Assembly (NCBI GenBank): GCA_000218745.1
Contig: GL947595.1
Location: 368,456 to 432,455 of the forward strand
Direction: 5' to 3'
Length of the DNA: 64,000 nucleotides
Source of the DNA: Prochlorococcus marinus bv. HNLC2
GTDB taxonomy: Bacteria > Cyanobacteriota > Cyanobacteriia > PCC-6307 > Cyanobiaceae
Below, piece by piece: positions 7,688 to 17,184 of this stretch. The translations under genes were made by a program, and so were the position numbers. Under the pieces are notes generated by a model that saw only the letters and a program-made list of their open reading frames with translations, was not told the origin of the DNA and did no database searches. How positions within the stretch are numbered: the stretch's first letter is position 1; each line of letters begins with the position of its first letter.

Positions 7688-10120
7688 TTGAAGCTAAAGG
7701 ATACTGAAATTGAGAAAATAAAAAATTGGATACGAACTCTTCAGAAATCTTTAACTTTAGAAACTGAAGCTGAATTTATTAATATTTTAGGAAAAGAAAA
7801 ATACTTCAATGATTTTTTATACGATTCCTTAAAAACTTTATCGAATTTTAAGTTGTCTGAAGAGTATATACATCATCTTAAAAAGTTTTCTCTAAACTAC
7901 CAAGAATATAATCAATTAGACTTACATCAAAGAAAAAGAGTAGTAATAGATACTCGAAAGATACTTTTTAAATTAAGCAAAAATTTAGAATCTCCACAAC
8001 CAAATAAGACTTTATCAAATAAGTTAATGTCTGTTAATTCAGATATAGAGATCATTAATGGGGTAGGAAAGGTAATAAAGGATAATTTAAATCAATTAGG
8101 ATTATTTAATATAAATGATTTATTAAAATATTTTCCTAGAACTTATTTAGATTATACAAATAAAGAAAAAATAATAAATTTGCGCCCTGATAATATATAT
8201 ACATGTAGTGCCTATATTAAAAAATTCTATATTTATAAAAGTAAAAAAAATAATAATCTTTCTATAATGAATATTATTGTTTTTGATGAAACATCATCAA
8301 TTAAAATTACAAAATTTTTTTTAGGCCGAAGATTTCGATCATATAGTTTTTTCTCAATTCAAAAAGAAAAATTTAAACCTGGATTAAAAGTTGCAATATC
8401 TGGAAAAGTTAAATCTTCAGAGTATGGTAGAGCATTTGTAGACCCTCAAATAGAAATTTTGAATGATAATAATTCTATAAATTTTTCTGGAAAAATTCTT
8501 CCTATATACTCTTTGTCTGAATCTATTTCGAATTTTACTTTTATAAAAACTCTTAAAAAAGTATTGCCTTTTGTAAGTGATTATCAAGATTTTTTGACGA
8601 AGAATCAACTTGAGAAATTATCTTTATTTTCCTTGAGTGAAGCTTTAAAAAATATTCACTTTCCAAGCTCTCAGTTAAGTCTTATAGAATCAAAGAAAAG
8701 ATTATTATTTGATGAATTATTGCTTTTACAAATAAAATTTTTATTAAAGAAAAATAAAAGAAATAAATTATTAGTAAGTAATGATTTTTATTTAAAAAGA
8801 ACTTTACTTGATAAGTATTTAAATAGTCTTCCATTTAAGCTAACAAAATCTCAAAATAATGTTTTAGAAGAAATAAAAATAGATCTTTCAGGACAAAATC
8901 CTATGTCTCGATTACTCCAAGGAGATGTAGGTAGCGGCAAAACCATAATCGCAATAGCTTCTCTTTTGTATATTGTTGAAAGAGGAAACCAAGGAGCCTT
9001 TATGGTTCCTACTGAAGTATTAGCAGAACAACATTATCAAAATTTATTAAATAATTTAAACTCTATGTTTGTAAATGTGGAGTTACTTACTGGTAATACT
9101 TCTCAAAAAAAAAGAAAAGAAATTTTTAGAAATTTAGCAAATGGTCAAATTAATATACTTGTTGGAACGCATGCATTATTTGAAGAAAAAGTGATTTTTA
9201 ATTCTCTTGGTATTGTGATTATTGATGAACAACATAGATTTGGAGTAAGTCAAAGAAATCGTTTATTAAAAAAAGGTGAAAATGCTCATTTATTATCAAT
9301 GACAGCCACTCCAATACCAAGAACACTTGCTCTTTCTATCTATGGAGATTTAGATGTTAGCCAAATTACTGAATTGCCACCAGGCCGTAAGCCAGTCAAG
9401 ACTAATATTGTAAGCGAAAAAAAACTTAAAGACTTATACGTAAAAGTTGAAAGTGAAATAATAAAAGGCAAACAGGTTTATGTTGTTTTGCCCTTAATAG
9501 AAGAATCAGAAAAGTTAAATTTAAATTCAGCTAATAAAGTTTTCGAATACCTTTCTAAAGAGGTTTTTCAAAAATATAATATTGGTCTTTTGCATGGGAA
9601 ACTTAATTCATCTGAAAAAAATCAAATTATAGAATTATTTCTTAAAAATAAAATTAATATATTGGTTTCAACTACTGTAATTGAGGTGGGTATCGATGTA
9701 CCTAATGCCTCAATAATGATTATTTATAATTCAGAGAGATTTGGATTGTCTCAGCTCCATCAATTAAGGGGTAGAGTTGGCCGTGATTCCTATGAATCAC
9801 ATTGTTATTTAGTAACGAATGAGAATAATATTACAACTAATAAAAGACTAGAAGTTCTTAAAAAGTCAAACGATGGATTTTTGATAGCAGAAAAGGATTT
9901 AGAATTACGTGGTCCTGGCCAAATATTAGGTTACAAACAATCTGGACTGCCTGATTTTGTTCTTGATAATTTGCCAAATAATAAAATTCTTATTGATAAA
10001 GCAAGGGAAGAGGCTATAAATATTCTTAAAGAGGATCCTAATTTAGATAAAAATATTATTATAAAAAAGGCTCTTAACGATAATTTAAATAATAAATATA
10101 CACATGATTTCTTAAATTAA
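7688..10120 (+). CDS. recG: ATP-dependent DNA helicase RecG
   Basis: RecG regresses stalled forks and processes Holliday junctions. The 810-aa protein has an N-terminal extension of about 110 aa common in cyanobacteria, the wedge domain (about 115-290), Walker A GDVGSGKT (412-419), the DEQH box (513-516), the SMTATPIPRTLAL motif III and helicase motif VI in QLRGRVGRD. Start is TTG 7688 (MKLKDTE), 16 bp after the preceding gene. All SF2 motifs are intact. Confidence 0.96.
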   Translation: MKLKDTEIEKIKNWIRTLQKSLTLETEAEFINILGKEKYFNDFLYDSLKTLSNFKLSEEYIHHLKKFSLNYQEYNQLDLHQRKRVVIDTRKILFKLSKNLESPQPNKTLSNKLMSVNSDIEIINGVGKVIKDNLNQLGLFNINDLLKYFPRTYLDYTNKEKIINLRPDNIYTCSAYIKKFYIYKSKKNNNLSIMNIIVFDETSSIKITKFFLGRRFRSYSFFSIQKEKFKPGLKVAISGKVKSSEYGRAFVDPQIEILNDNNSINFSGKILPIYSLSESISNFTFIKTLKKVLPFVSDYQDFLTKNQLEKLSLFSLSEALKNIHFPSSQLSLIESKKRLLFDELLLLQIKFLLKKNKRNKLLVSNDFYLKRTLLDKYLNSLPFKLTKSQNNVLEEIKIDLSGQNPMSRLLQGDVGSGKTIIAIASLLYIVERGNQGAFMVPTEVLAEQHYQNLLNNLNSMFVNVELLTGNTSQKKRKEIFRNLANGQINILVGTHALFEEKVIFNSLGIVIIDEQHRFGVSQRNRLLKKGENAHLLSMTATPIPRTLALSIYGDLDVSQITELPPGRKPVKTNIVSEKKLKDLYVKVESEIIKGKQVYVVLPLIEESEKLNLNSANKVFEYLSKEVFQKYNIGLLHGKLNSSEKNQIIELFLKNKINILVSTTVIEVGIDVPNASIMIIYNSERFGLSQLHQLRGRVGRDSYESHCYLVTNENNITTNKRLEVLKKSNDGFLIAEKDLELRGPGQILGYKQSGLPDFVLDNLPNNKILIDKAREEAINILKEDPNLDKNIIIKKALNDNLNNKYTHDFLN

Positions 10121-10190
10121 TAGTATAATTAAATTCTTGATGTTTTTTATTTTTGTGCAAATATAAAATTATCTCAGATAATTTTTAATT

Positions 10191-10877
10191 TTGAAACCTT
10201 GGAATCAAATCCCAATTATTGATAATACGGAGCCATTAATATCTATTGAAAAATACTTCAAATTTATTGATCCTCATCCTTATTATAAATTAGGCGCCCC
10301 ATATAAGAATAAAAGTAAAATTTGGAGTCTCAGAAAGGGTGTGGTTGATAAATTAATGAATGCTAATAAATTACTTAAAATTATCAATAAGAATTACTCG
10401 CTCATTATCTATGATGCATGGAGACCTATTGAGGTGCAGTCTTTTATGTTTAATAGAGCTTTAGAAACTGAGCTTAATCGTAAAGGTTTAAGCATTTCAA
10501 AAGATAAAATTAATAATCATCCTGAGGTCTTAAAAAAGGTAGAAAGATTTTGGGCCTATCCTGATTTAAATAAAAAATATCCTCCTCCACATTCAACAGG
10601 CGCAGCAATAGATTTAACGATAATTGACGGTTCAGGAGATTTGATTGATATGGGTTGCGAAATAGATAATTTGGATGGCAAGTCTGTGCCTGATTTTTAC
10701 AAAAATAGTTCTTCAAAAGATGGAATGCTTTGGAATATTAGGCGGAATTTACTTAAGAATGTTATGTGTTATTCTGGGTTTTCCCAGCATCCAAATGAAT
10801 GGTGGCATTTTAGTTATGGTGATCAATTATGGGCATGGCAAAATGATTTTAAAAAAGCAATTTACGGCAGAATTTAA
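10191..10877 (+). CDS. D-alanyl-D-alanine dipeptidase, VanX-type (peptidase M15D)
   Basis: A zinc dipeptidase of 228 aa. The VanX pattern is complete: H134 and D141 in HSTGAAID, E203 and H206 in EWWHF, and the substrate-binding arginine in WRP (R78). In non-resistant bacteria such enzymes recycle D-Ala-D-Ala from peptidoglycan. No signal peptide, so cytoplasmic. Start is TTG 10191. An A/T-only inverted repeat (10165-10172 with 10178-10185) ends five bases before it, which could act as a recG terminator or hinder initiation. It converges with sir, only 7 bp away. Confidence 0.9.
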   Translation: MKPWNQIPIIDNTEPLISIEKYFKFIDPHPYYKLGAPYKNKSKIWSLRKGVVDKLMNANKLLKIINKNYSLIIYDAWRPIEVQSFMFNRALETELNRKGLSISKDKINNHPEVLKKVERFWAYPDLNKKYPPPHSTGAAIDLTIIDGSGDLIDMGCEIDNLDGKSVPDFYKNSSSKDGMLWNIRRNLLKNVMCYSGFSQHPNEWWHFSYGDQLWAWQNDFKKAIYGRI

Positions 10878-10884
10878 TTAAAGA

Positions 10885-12666
10885 TTAATTTGTTAGGAGA
10901 TCTAAAATAAATGAATCATCATTCTTATTGATGAAATCTCCAAAGTCTTCTACTGAGGATGTCTTTTTCCACTCAAGTAGTAAGGGCTTTAATGTTTTTT
11001 CTAAATCATCGAGCGCCATTCTTTGTAAGTATGGTTTTGCTAATCTTTGTAGATTTTTGCTCCCTCCTAACCAGACTTGATACTTATTTAGTCCACTACC
11101 TACTAGTGCTAGTTCTGCCATGTATGGTCTTGAACATCCATTTGGGCAGCCAGTAATCCTAAATAATAATGTTTTATCTATTTCGCACTCTTTAAGTAGA
11201 TCATCTATTCTCTGAAGTATATCTGGTAATATTCTTTCAGCTTCAGTCATTGCTAATCCGCATAGTGGAAGTGCTGGGCAAGCTAAAGCATGTCTTTGAA
11301 TATCATTGATGTCTTCGAGATTTCCATAACCAATCTTTTTTAAAATATCTTTTACTTTATTTTTATGTTTGTTATGAATATTACATAGTAAAAAATCTTG
11401 ATTTGGTGTAAGCCTTAAATCTAAATCAAATTCTTCAACTAGCTTTCTAATGAATGATTTTTTTTCACCAGCGAGTCTTCCTGAAAGAAGTGGCAAGCCA
11501 ACAAACCAATGATCTTCATTTTGCTTTTGCCAGCCTAAGTAGTCTATTAATTTATTTTCAGGTTCCTCTCTGACTGGTTTAATTTCTTTTTTAAAGTATT
11601 TTTCGGTTAATATCTCTTTAAACCAAGATATACCTTTATCGTGGAGAAGATATTTCATTCTTGCATTTTTTCTAGATTTTCTGTCTCCATAATCTCTTTG
11701 GACAGCAACAATACTTTGAACTAATTCAAAAATATCTTTTTCTTCTACATAACCAAGAGGATCTGCGATCCTTGCAAAAGTTTCTTCATTATTATGAGTT
11801 CTCCCCATTCCTCCACCAATATAAAAATTACATCCTTCTAAAAGACCATCATTATTTGTAAACGCGACAAGTCCTATATCATTTGTAAGCAAGTCTACAG
11901 AATTATCTCCTGGAACTGTTACTGCACATTTAAATTTTCTTGGCAGATAAGTTGATCCATATAACGGTTCATTCTTTATTCCGCTATAAACATTTTTATT
12001 AAATTGTAATTTTCTATTAGCTTCTATTTCTTTATCAGGTTTAATTCTATAAGCCAAGTCACCATCTGCCCAAAGTTCTAGAAATGTTCCTTGAGCAGCA
12101 ACAGGAGTTAAAAGATCTGCAACTTTAATTGCTAAATCCCTTGCAATTTTATATTCAGAGGTTTCAAAAGGGGCAGCTGGCGCCATCACATTTCTGTTGA
12201 TATCTCCACAAGCGGCTAATGTTGAACCCATGGAATTGACTATAGTTTTGATTACTGTTTTTAAGTTATCTTTTCTGATTCCATGCATTTGAAAGGCTTG
12301 CCTTGTTGTTATCCTCAATGTTCCATTTCCAAGGTTATTAGATAAATCGTCTAAGCATAAGTATAATTTTCCTGGAATTTCACCCCCGGGGCTCCTAAGC
12401 CTGAGCATCATTTGCCAATCTTTAATCCCTGGCTTTCTATTCTCTCGATCATCCTGCTGGTAACTTCCATGGAACTTTAGAAGTTGCACTGCATCATTAG
12501 TGAAGTGATCACTATCATTCTTTAATTCACTTGCTAGTGGTTCTTTTAAGAATTGACTACCTTTTTTGAATTCTTCAAATTTTGACACTTCTAACCCATT
12601 AGCCAAGCAAACAGTTGGCTTTTTATCCTCTTTTTTCTTCTTTTTGACTTTTTCGACCTTAATCAC
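10885..12666 (-). CDS. sir: Sulfite reductase (ferredoxin)
   Basis: The 593-aa enzyme reduces sulfite to sulfide with six electrons from ferredoxin during assimilation. The four cysteines of the coupled 4Fe-4S/siroheme centre are C463 and C469 (Cx5C, in ACPALPLCGLA) and C507 and C511 (Cx3C, in TGCPNGCSRPY). Two ferredoxin-type NiR/SiR half repeats are evident. It begins with a Lys-rich stretch. It is divergent from glyS with a 91-bp shared promoter region. Confidence 0.96.
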   Translation of the reverse strand: MIKVEKVKKKKKEDKKPTVCLANGLEVSKFEEFKKGSQFLKEPLASELKNDSDHFTNDAVQLLKFHGSYQQDDRENRKPGIKDWQMMLRLRSPGGEIPGKLYLCLDDLSNNLGNGTLRITTRQAFQMHGIRKDNLKTVIKTIVNSMGSTLAACGDINRNVMAPAAPFETSEYKIARDLAIKVADLLTPVAAQGTFLELWADGDLAYRIKPDKEIEANRKLQFNKNVYSGIKNEPLYGSTYLPRKFKCAVTVPGDNSVDLLTNDIGLVAFTNNDGLLEGCNFYIGGGMGRTHNNEETFARIADPLGYVEEKDIFELVQSIVAVQRDYGDRKSRKNARMKYLLHDKGISWFKEILTEKYFKKEIKPVREEPENKLIDYLGWQKQNEDHWFVGLPLLSGRLAGEKKSFIRKLVEEFDLDLRLTPNQDFLLCNIHNKHKNKVKDILKKIGYGNLEDINDIQRHALACPALPLCGLAMTEAERILPDILQRIDDLLKECEIDKTLLFRITGCPNGCSRPYMAELALVGSGLNKYQVWLGGSKNLQRLAKPYLQRMALDDLEKTLKPLLLEWKKTSSVEDFGDFINKNDDSFILDLLTN

Positions 12667-12757
12667 TAAATGACTAAATAGTATCTCTTTTTATACATTA
12701 GCTAAAAGCTTATTTAACTGGTAGTAAATTATAGTTGTAATAGTTAAATTTTTATTT

Positions 12758-14920
12758 TTGTCTACATATTTACTTGAAATTGGAACGGAGGAGTTGCCAG
12801 CAAAATTTGCTGAAACTATTGTAAATCAATTTAAATCTTTAATTGAATTCGATTTAAATAAAAATTTCATAAAGTATGAAAAAGTTTTTTGTTCTACAAC
12901 ACCAAGAAGAATAGTCCTTATGATTTTTGGCATTATTGATAAAGGTGAAGATAAAATTGAATTTAGGAAAGGACCAAAAGCGGAAAGTGCTTTCAATAAT
13001 GGATCCCCTACTAATGCTGCAAAGGGTTTTGCTAAAAGTTTAAATATAGGCATTGAAGATCTACAAATAAAAAATACTGATAAAGGTGATTTTGTCTTTG
13101 GAGAAAAAATTGAAAAAGGCCAGTTAGCAAAGGACTTATTATCAATTATTGTTCCAAAAGTTTTAAAGTCATTGCAAGGTCAAAGATTTATGAAATGGGG
13201 GTTTGGAAATTTTAAATTTTCAAGACCTATTAGATGGATAGTTTCTCTTTATAATTCTGATTTACTTGATTTCTCTCTAAAAGATATAGATAATGACCTT
13301 GAAATTGGAAATATATCAAGAGGTCATAGATTATTTAAAAATAAAATATCAATTATTCATCCAGATAGTTATATAAGTCTTTTAGAGGATTCAGGAGTAA
13401 TAGTCAAAAGAGATGTTAGAAAAGAATTTATATTAAATCAGATCAAAAATACTAGCAATAAATTAGCTCTTTACCCAGATTTGCCAGATCCATTAATAAA
13501 TGAACTTACCGATCTTGTTGAATTCCCAAATCTAATTTTAGGTGAATTTGATAAAAGTTTTTTAAGTTTACCAGCTGAGGTTCTTTGTACAGTAATGAAG
13601 AGTCATCAAAGATATATTCCACTTTTTAAGGTGAATGAAAATATTAATAAATTACAATTGAGTTCCGAAAACATACTAAGTACAAAATTCTTATGTGTTT
13701 CAAATGGTTTGTCTGCGGCAAGTGCTTTAATTCAAAGAGGAAATGAAAATGTTCTTAGAGCAAGATTTGCTGATGCAAAATTCTTTATAGCTTCGGATAA
13801 AAAATTTTCTTGTGAGGAAAGAAATTTAAAAATAAAAAATATTTCATTTATGAAAGGGTTAGGAAGTCTCTCTGATAGGGTTAATCGAATTGAATTTATT
13901 TCAGAACAAATTTTTAATCAAATAAAAGATAACGATATAAATCTTCCAGAAATTTTACAGGCAGCAAGATTATCAAAACATGATTTATGTTCTGAAATAG
14001 TTTATGAATTTCCTGAATTACAAGGGGTGATGGGAGGTAAGTATTTAAAGAATGAGGGATATAGTGAAAATATATCTTTAGCGGTTTCTGAGCATTATTT
14101 GCCAAGATTTAATAAAGATGACTTACCTTCAACAAAATACGGATCTATTACATCTATCTCAGATAAATTTGAGACAATTATTAGTCTCTTTATTTCTGGG
14201 AAAAGGCCAAGTGGATCATCAGATCCTTATGCTTTAAGAAGAAATTTAAATGGGATTATTCAAATTGCATGGAATTTTAACTTTGATATAAAATTTGATG
14301 TCTTAGTATCAGAGTCTCTAGACTTTTGGAAGGAAAACATTAATGAAACAAGCTTTAATTATGAAGATGTTTCTAATGAAATTTTAGAGTTTATTAAGCA
14401 AAGAGTTTTAAGTTATTTAGAAGAAATATCTATTAAAAAAGATATTATTAATTCAATTTATAATTCAAAACTTATACAAAAATCAAAACTATTAGAAATT
14501 TATGATTTAAAAAATAGAATTAGTACTATTAATAATATTAAATCTAATGAAAATCACATTTCAATAATAAACATAATATCTAGATATAGTAAATTAGCTG
14601 GCAAGGGAAATTTAGATACTAATATTTATTTTTCAGAAAATATAATTAAGCCTAATCTCTTTGAAAAAATTTCTGAAAATGAGGTTCTAAATCTTATAAA
14701 AAAAATTGAAATATTAATTTCAAAAAGTAATTGGAAATATAATGAATTAATAGATTTATTTGTCAATCATCTGGATATATTAAATGATCTTTTTGATATT
14801 AATAAAGGAGTAATGATTATGTCTGAAGATTTAAGTATTAGAGAAAATCGCTTAAATCTTATTAGTTTAATTAGAAATTATTCATTACTATTATGTGATT
14901 TCACACTTTTGAATTCTTAA
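12758..14920 (+). CDS. glyS: Glycyl-tRNA synthetase beta subunit
   Basis: The 720-aa protein begins STYLLEIGTEELPAKF, the signature start of bacterial GlyS, and contains the PTRRIVL-like and FSRPIRWIV blocks, the HD-like middle and a C-terminal anticodon-binding region. It forms the alpha2beta2 enzyme that charges tRNA-Gly; the alpha subunit is not in this window. Start is TTG 12758. Its 3' end overlaps the convergent chlP by 20 bp. Confidence 0.97.
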   Translation: MSTYLLEIGTEELPAKFAETIVNQFKSLIEFDLNKNFIKYEKVFCSTTPRRIVLMIFGIIDKGEDKIEFRKGPKAESAFNNGSPTNAAKGFAKSLNIGIEDLQIKNTDKGDFVFGEKIEKGQLAKDLLSIIVPKVLKSLQGQRFMKWGFGNFKFSRPIRWIVSLYNSDLLDFSLKDIDNDLEIGNISRGHRLFKNKISIIHPDSYISLLEDSGVIVKRDVRKEFILNQIKNTSNKLALYPDLPDPLINELTDLVEFPNLILGEFDKSFLSLPAEVLCTVMKSHQRYIPLFKVNENINKLQLSSENILSTKFLCVSNGLSAASALIQRGNENVLRARFADAKFFIASDKKFSCEERNLKIKNISFMKGLGSLSDRVNRIEFISEQIFNQIKDNDINLPEILQAARLSKHDLCSEIVYEFPELQGVMGGKYLKNEGYSENISLAVSEHYLPRFNKDDLPSTKYGSITSISDKFETIISLFISGKRPSGSSDPYALRRNLNGIIQIAWNFNFDIKFDVLVSESLDFWKENINETSFNYEDVSNEILEFIKQRVLSYLEEISIKKDIINSIYNSKLIQKSKLLEIYDLKNRISTINNIKSNENHISIINIISRYSKLAGKGNLDTNIYFSENIIKPNLFEKISENEVLNLIKKIEILISKSNWKYNELIDLFVNHLDILNDLFDINKGVMIMSEDLSIRENRLNLISLIRNYSLLLCDFTLLNS

Positions 14921-16241
14921 CTTTTATTCCACCTTTGATAGCAAAATTATTTAACATTTTTTCTACTTCTTTCTCATCTCTAACAGCACTCTTGACTGGT
15001 TTGTATTTTAATGGAGCTAAAGCTTTACCCCTTAATATTGAACCAAGAGTAAGAAAAGTTATTTTTAATTGTTGTAGTGGCTTCATTGCAACAACCTTTT
15101 TATATAAATAACTATCAAAAGTTAGCCTTTGAACATCCATATCATCGCACATTTCAACGAATGCTTCTCTAGCAGAGTCATTACGATAAAAGATGTTTTG
15201 TAAAATTTCTAAAACTTTATATGTCGTACCATATTTTTTATCCCATTTCTTTAAATAATTTTTCAAGTCACTCTCAGATGGAATCAATTCTCCATTTTTA
15301 GATGCTGAAACAATTTCTTCAGCGCACATTCTCCCACTTTTAGCAGCAAAGTAAATTCCTTCCCCTGAACTTTTCGTGACATAGCCTGCAGCATCTCCAA
15401 CTAATGCCATTCTTCCCACTACTCTTCTTGGTCTGGGATGTTCTGGGATTGGATGTGCCTCAACTTTTATAACTTCACCATTTACAAGTCTTTTTTTTGC
15501 TCTATTTCTCACTCCTTCTTGAAGGCTTTTTATTAAAGATTGATTTTTTTGCATAGTACCTGTCCCTACAGCGACATGATCGTATTTAGGAAATACCCAG
15601 CCATAAAAGTCTGGAGATACATCTTTACCTACATACATTTCTGCTAGGTCCTCGTAGTAGCTCATTTCCTCTTTTGGTAACTTTATCCTTTCTTGAAAAG
15701 CAACAGCTACATTATAGTCTCCAGCATCCATAGCTTTTGCTACTCTGCTATTAGCTCCATCTGCACCAACAATAAGATCAACGGTGAGCTCTTTTATTTC
15801 AGCTTTAGAATCGTTATCTGTAAAATCTGAATAGGTAATTTTATATGGGCCTAAATTATTTTTACCTGTATCAATAGTTGTTACTAGACCATTTACAAGT
15901 GTAGCTCCTAAATCTGCAGCTCTATTCCTCATAAATGCATCCATAACTTCTCTTCTACACATACCTATATACTCATTATCACTTTTGCCATAAACATTAT
16001 CTAAACTTATATCGACTTCTCTATTGGAAGGAGAGATCATTCTCATATTTCTCACTTTCCTGTCGATAATAGATTCTGGTAGATCAAATTCTGAAACCAT
16101 ACATAAAGGAATAGCACCTCCACATGGCTTTGCATTATCTAATTTTCTTTCAAAAAGCCAAGTTTTAATTCCAGCTTTAGCAAGTGTTTCAGCAGTACAT
16201 GAACCACTTGGACCACCACCAATAACAGCAACTCTTAACAT
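14901..16241 (-). CDS. chlP: Geranylgeranyl reductase
   Basis: ChlP reduces geranylgeranyl groups to phytyl for chlorophyll and tocopherol in the thylakoid. The N-terminus LRVAVIGGGPSGSC is the FAD dinucleotide-binding fold, followed by CGGAIP near residue 42, a VGADGANSRVAK segment and RMALVGDAAGYVTKSSGEGI, all typical of the family. ATG 16241 is preferred; an in-frame TTG two codons upstream is less likely. It overlaps glyS tail-to-tail and is divergent from a VanY-type gene. Confidence 0.96.
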   Translation of the reverse strand: MLRVAVIGGGPSGSCTAETLAKAGIKTWLFERKLDNAKPCGGAIPLCMVSEFDLPESIIDRKVRNMRMISPSNREVDISLDNVYGKSDNEYIGMCRREVMDAFMRNRAADLGATLVNGLVTTIDTGKNNLGPYKITYSDFTDNDSKAEIKELTVDLIVGADGANSRVAKAMDAGDYNVAVAFQERIKLPKEEMSYYEDLAEMYVGKDVSPDFYGWVFPKYDHVAVGTGTMQKNQSLIKSLQEGVRNRAKKRLVNGEVIKVEAHPIPEHPRPRRVVGRMALVGDAAGYVTKSSGEGIYFAAKSGRMCAEEIVSASKNGELIPSESDLKNYLKKWDKKYGTTYKVLEILQNIFYRNDSAREAFVEMCDDMDVQRLTFDSYLYKKVVAMKPLQQLKITFLTLGSILRGKALAPLKYKPVKSAVRDEKEVEKMLNNFAIKGGIKVKNSKV

Positions 16242-16345
16242 AAACAAATTAATTCCCTATTAAAACTACAACGATTTTGCATAGAAAAGTGCTTTTTTTT
16301 AAAAAATAGATAATATCGAAACATGAATTTTTAGATTTTTTAAGT

Positions 16346-17062
16346 TTGTCTGACAATATGGAACCAATTAATATTGAAAATATTAAAGTTGCAGAAAGAA
16401 AATACCTTGAGAATAAAAAATATAGAATTTTAAAAATACTGATATCGACGACCACAATATTAGGTTTTATCCTATTAATGTTCTTCTTACGAAAAAGTAA
16501 TTTTAACTCCTATCAAAATGGTTTAATTGGCGATATAAAAATTAAAGATGACAAAATCTTAGGCCATTTCCCCTATCGCGAAACCTCATTTGAAAATCTT
16601 GTTGAAATAACTCCAGATATCTTAGTCCATAAAAAAATGTATAAATCACTTTTGAAAATGAGAGATGATGCAAAAAAAGAAGGCGTTTATCTTGTCTTCT
16701 TAAGTGGATTTAGGTCAATCGAGTTGCAAAAAGAAATCTTTTACTCTCTAAAGTCGATCAGAAGTCAAGTAGCTATGGAAAGAGCAAGAGTATCTGCTCC
16801 TCCAGGATATTCTGAACACAGTACCGGTTTTGCTATTGATATTGGGGACGCACTTAATAGAGAAACTGACTTCGAGGTTGAATTTGAAACTACAAGCGCA
16901 TATAAGTGGTTAGAAAGGAATGCTGCAAAGTATCATTTTAAATTATCTTTTGACAGAAAACAAAATTCTGTAGATTATGAACCCTGGCATTGGAGATATG
17001 AGGGAAATATTGAGGCTTTAAAAATTTTTGAAGCCTCCAATAGAGAGAAATTAAAATATTAG
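16346..17062 (+). CDS. D-alanyl-D-alanine carboxypeptidase, VanY-type (peptidase M15B)
   Basis: A membrane-anchored zinc carboxypeptidase of 238 aa. One transmembrane segment (about 29-49) precedes the M15 domain with H158 and D165 (HSTGFAID) and E212 and H215 (EPWHW). It should trim the terminal D-Ala of peptidoglycan stem peptides in the periplasm. Start TTG 16346 is used; ATG 16358 is an alternative. This is the second M15 peptidase in 6 kb, of a different subfamily from the VanX-type one. Confidence 0.88.
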   Translation: MSDNMEPINIENIKVAERKYLENKKYRILKILISTTTILGFILLMFFLRKSNFNSYQNGLIGDIKIKDDKILGHFPYRETSFENLVEITPDILVHKKMYKSLLKMRDDAKKEGVYLVFLSGFRSIELQKEIFYSLKSIRSQVAMERARVSAPPGYSEHSTGFAIDIGDALNRETDFEVEFETTSAYKWLERNAAKYHFKLSFDRKQNSVDYEPWHWRYEGNIEALKIFEASNREKLKY

Positions 17063-17184
17063 AAAATTATTGTAAATTATAAATTTTTAATATTTTATGA
17101 TCTTTTATTTTTCAATAACTTTCATAAGCTGCGTTTTTTACGTTAACCTTATAGGTGGTTAAAGAGATAATAAATTTCTTAAAT

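Noticed and set aside
10191..17062. VanX- and VanY-type genes as a vancomycin-resistance operon
   Set aside because: They lie 5.5 kb apart with sir, glyS and chlP between, and there is no VanH/VanA ligase; ordinary peptidoglycan turnover is likelier.
17100..17160. ACGTTAA/GCGTTTT stretch before typA as a structured leader
   Set aside because: No helix of more than a few pairs could be drawn.
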